From contig NZ_CP050022.2 of the NCBI RefSeq assembly GCF_011602485.2, forward strand, positions 4,856,001 through 4,920,000: 64,000 bases of DNA, written 5' to 3'. Positions 63,640 through 64,000 of this stretch are shown piece after piece; the first letter of the stretch is position 1; the number at the start of each line of letters is the position of its first letter. The position numbers were made by a program, and so were the translations under genes. Under the pieces are notes generated by a model, which ran no database searches, was not told where the DNA came from, and saw only the letters and a list, made by a program, of their open reading frames with translations. The stretch is from Bradyrhizobium sp. 1(2017). GTDB lineage: Bacteria > Pseudomonadota > Alphaproteobacteria > Rhizobiales > Xanthobacteraceae.

Positions 63640-64000
63640 GTGACGTTGTTCAAGGTCACACGCCGGACACTGCTGGGCACATTCGCAGGCGGCCTCGCCG
63701 TCAGCTCAGGCTTGACGGCACGCGCCGAGGACGCCTGGCCTTCGCGGATGGTGCGGCTGGTCTCCCCTTACGGGCCCGGCGGCTCCAACGACATTTCGCT
63801 CCGTCTGCTTGCCGAAGAGTTCGGCCGCAGCCTGCGTCAGCAGTTCATCGTCGAGAACAAGCCGGGCGCCGGCACCCGCATTGCCAACGACATGGTCGCG
63901 CATGCACCGGGCGATGGTTATACCTTCCTCTATGTCGCCGCGCCCTACGCTACCGCCGAAGCGCTGTTCGGCAAGCTGACCTATGACCGCAAGGCCCTGC
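63640..64000 (+). CDS. Bug/TctC-type tripartite tricarboxylate binding protein, 3' end beyond window
   Basis: GTG start at 63640 with GGGAGG six bases before. The product has a twin-arginine-like signal (VTRRTLLGTFAGGLAVSSGL, ending TARA) and then WPSRMVRLVSPYGPGGSNDI, ENKPGAGTRIANDMVAHAPG: the Bug/TctC extracytoplasmic binding-protein family. Only about 120 residues are in the window of an expected 320 or so. Likely imports the carboxylic acid used by the CoA transferase. Confidence 0.9.
   Translation, partial: MTLFKVTRRTLLGTFAGGLAVSSGLTARAEDAWPSRMVRLVSPYGPGGSNDISLRLLAEEFGRSLRQQFIVENKPGAGTRIANDMVAHAPGDGYTFLYVAAPYATAEALFGKLTYDRKAL

Overview
The window is GC-rich, densely packed chromosomal DNA of an alphaproteobacterium of the Bradyrhizobium / Nitrobacteraceae type. 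Supporting signs are HWE-type histidine kinases, EcfG-type (general stress) promoter sequences, many small helical proteins, PccA-type carboxylase, IclR/LysR/GntR-controlled catabolic clusters, Bug and branched-chain-type binding proteins, and palindromic intergenic repeats of the Rhizobiales type. No rRNA, CRISPR array or intact transposase was seen. One tRNA, tRNA-Leu(GAG), is present. The assignment to a genus is inference from protein character, not from a database search.

Layout. 0-3 kb: a DJ-1/PfpI protein cut by the window edge, a GlxA-type regulator split by a one-base frameshift, and a flavodoxin-like reductase. 2.5-11 kb: a stress and signalling block with several tiny proteins, a CheB-CheR-PAS-HWE kinase fusion whose stop overlaps the start of a Crp/Fnr regulator, a stand-alone CheB, a single-domain response regulator behind an exact EcfG-type promoter, and two micro-ORFs for membrane peptides. 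11-16 kb: SDR, zinc alcohol dehydrogenase, CsbD, DUF305 membrane protein and cysteine hydrolase. 16-20 kb: a PadR regulator, a Tat-exported multicopper oxidase and a chromate transporter, linked by a shared palindromic operator. 20.1-26.9 kb: a probable integrative element at the 3' end of tRNA-Leu, bounded by a 16-bp direct repeat, with a tyrosine integrase next to the tRNA; its cargo is a patchwork of truncated genes (schlafen/AlbA-like, DUF4420 PD-(D/E)XK, MBL hydrolase, wHTH-NB-ARC ATPase) plus a 310-bp segment made almost wholly of inverted repeats.

27-40 kb: fliN-like gene, lipB, a DnaB/KaiC-like ATPase, a tautomerase/LysR pair with a clear LTTR box, a GbsR/DUF4166/TIGR01777 operon with a palindromic operator over its start, a PAS hybrid kinase, acylphosphatase, PEP mutase/isocitrate lyase-family enzyme, propionyl/acetyl-CoA carboxylase alpha subunit and a zinc metallopeptidase. 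40-45 kb: a second hybrid kinase followed by an MFS and an ArsB-like transporter. 45-51 kb: an idonate/gluconate-type sugar-acid cluster (MFS, GntR, enolase-superfamily enzyme, SDR, zinc dehydrogenase). 50.6-54.7 kb: DUF3280 protein, NarL-type two-component pair and secreted MBL hydrolase. 54.7-60.4 kb: an aromatic (hydroxyphenylpropionate-like) cluster with extradiol dioxygenase, IclR regulator, MhpA-like hydroxylase, FAH-family enzyme and a periplasmic binding protein. 60.4-64 kb: a membrane protein of unknown function, then an IclR regulator, CoA transferase and Bug-type binding protein that runs off the end.

Common thread: four exact GGAAC-N16-CGTT sequences (before the response regulator, a 69-residue helical protein and both hybrid kinases) suggest that the first 40 kb contains a dispersed set of general-stress-response signalling genes.
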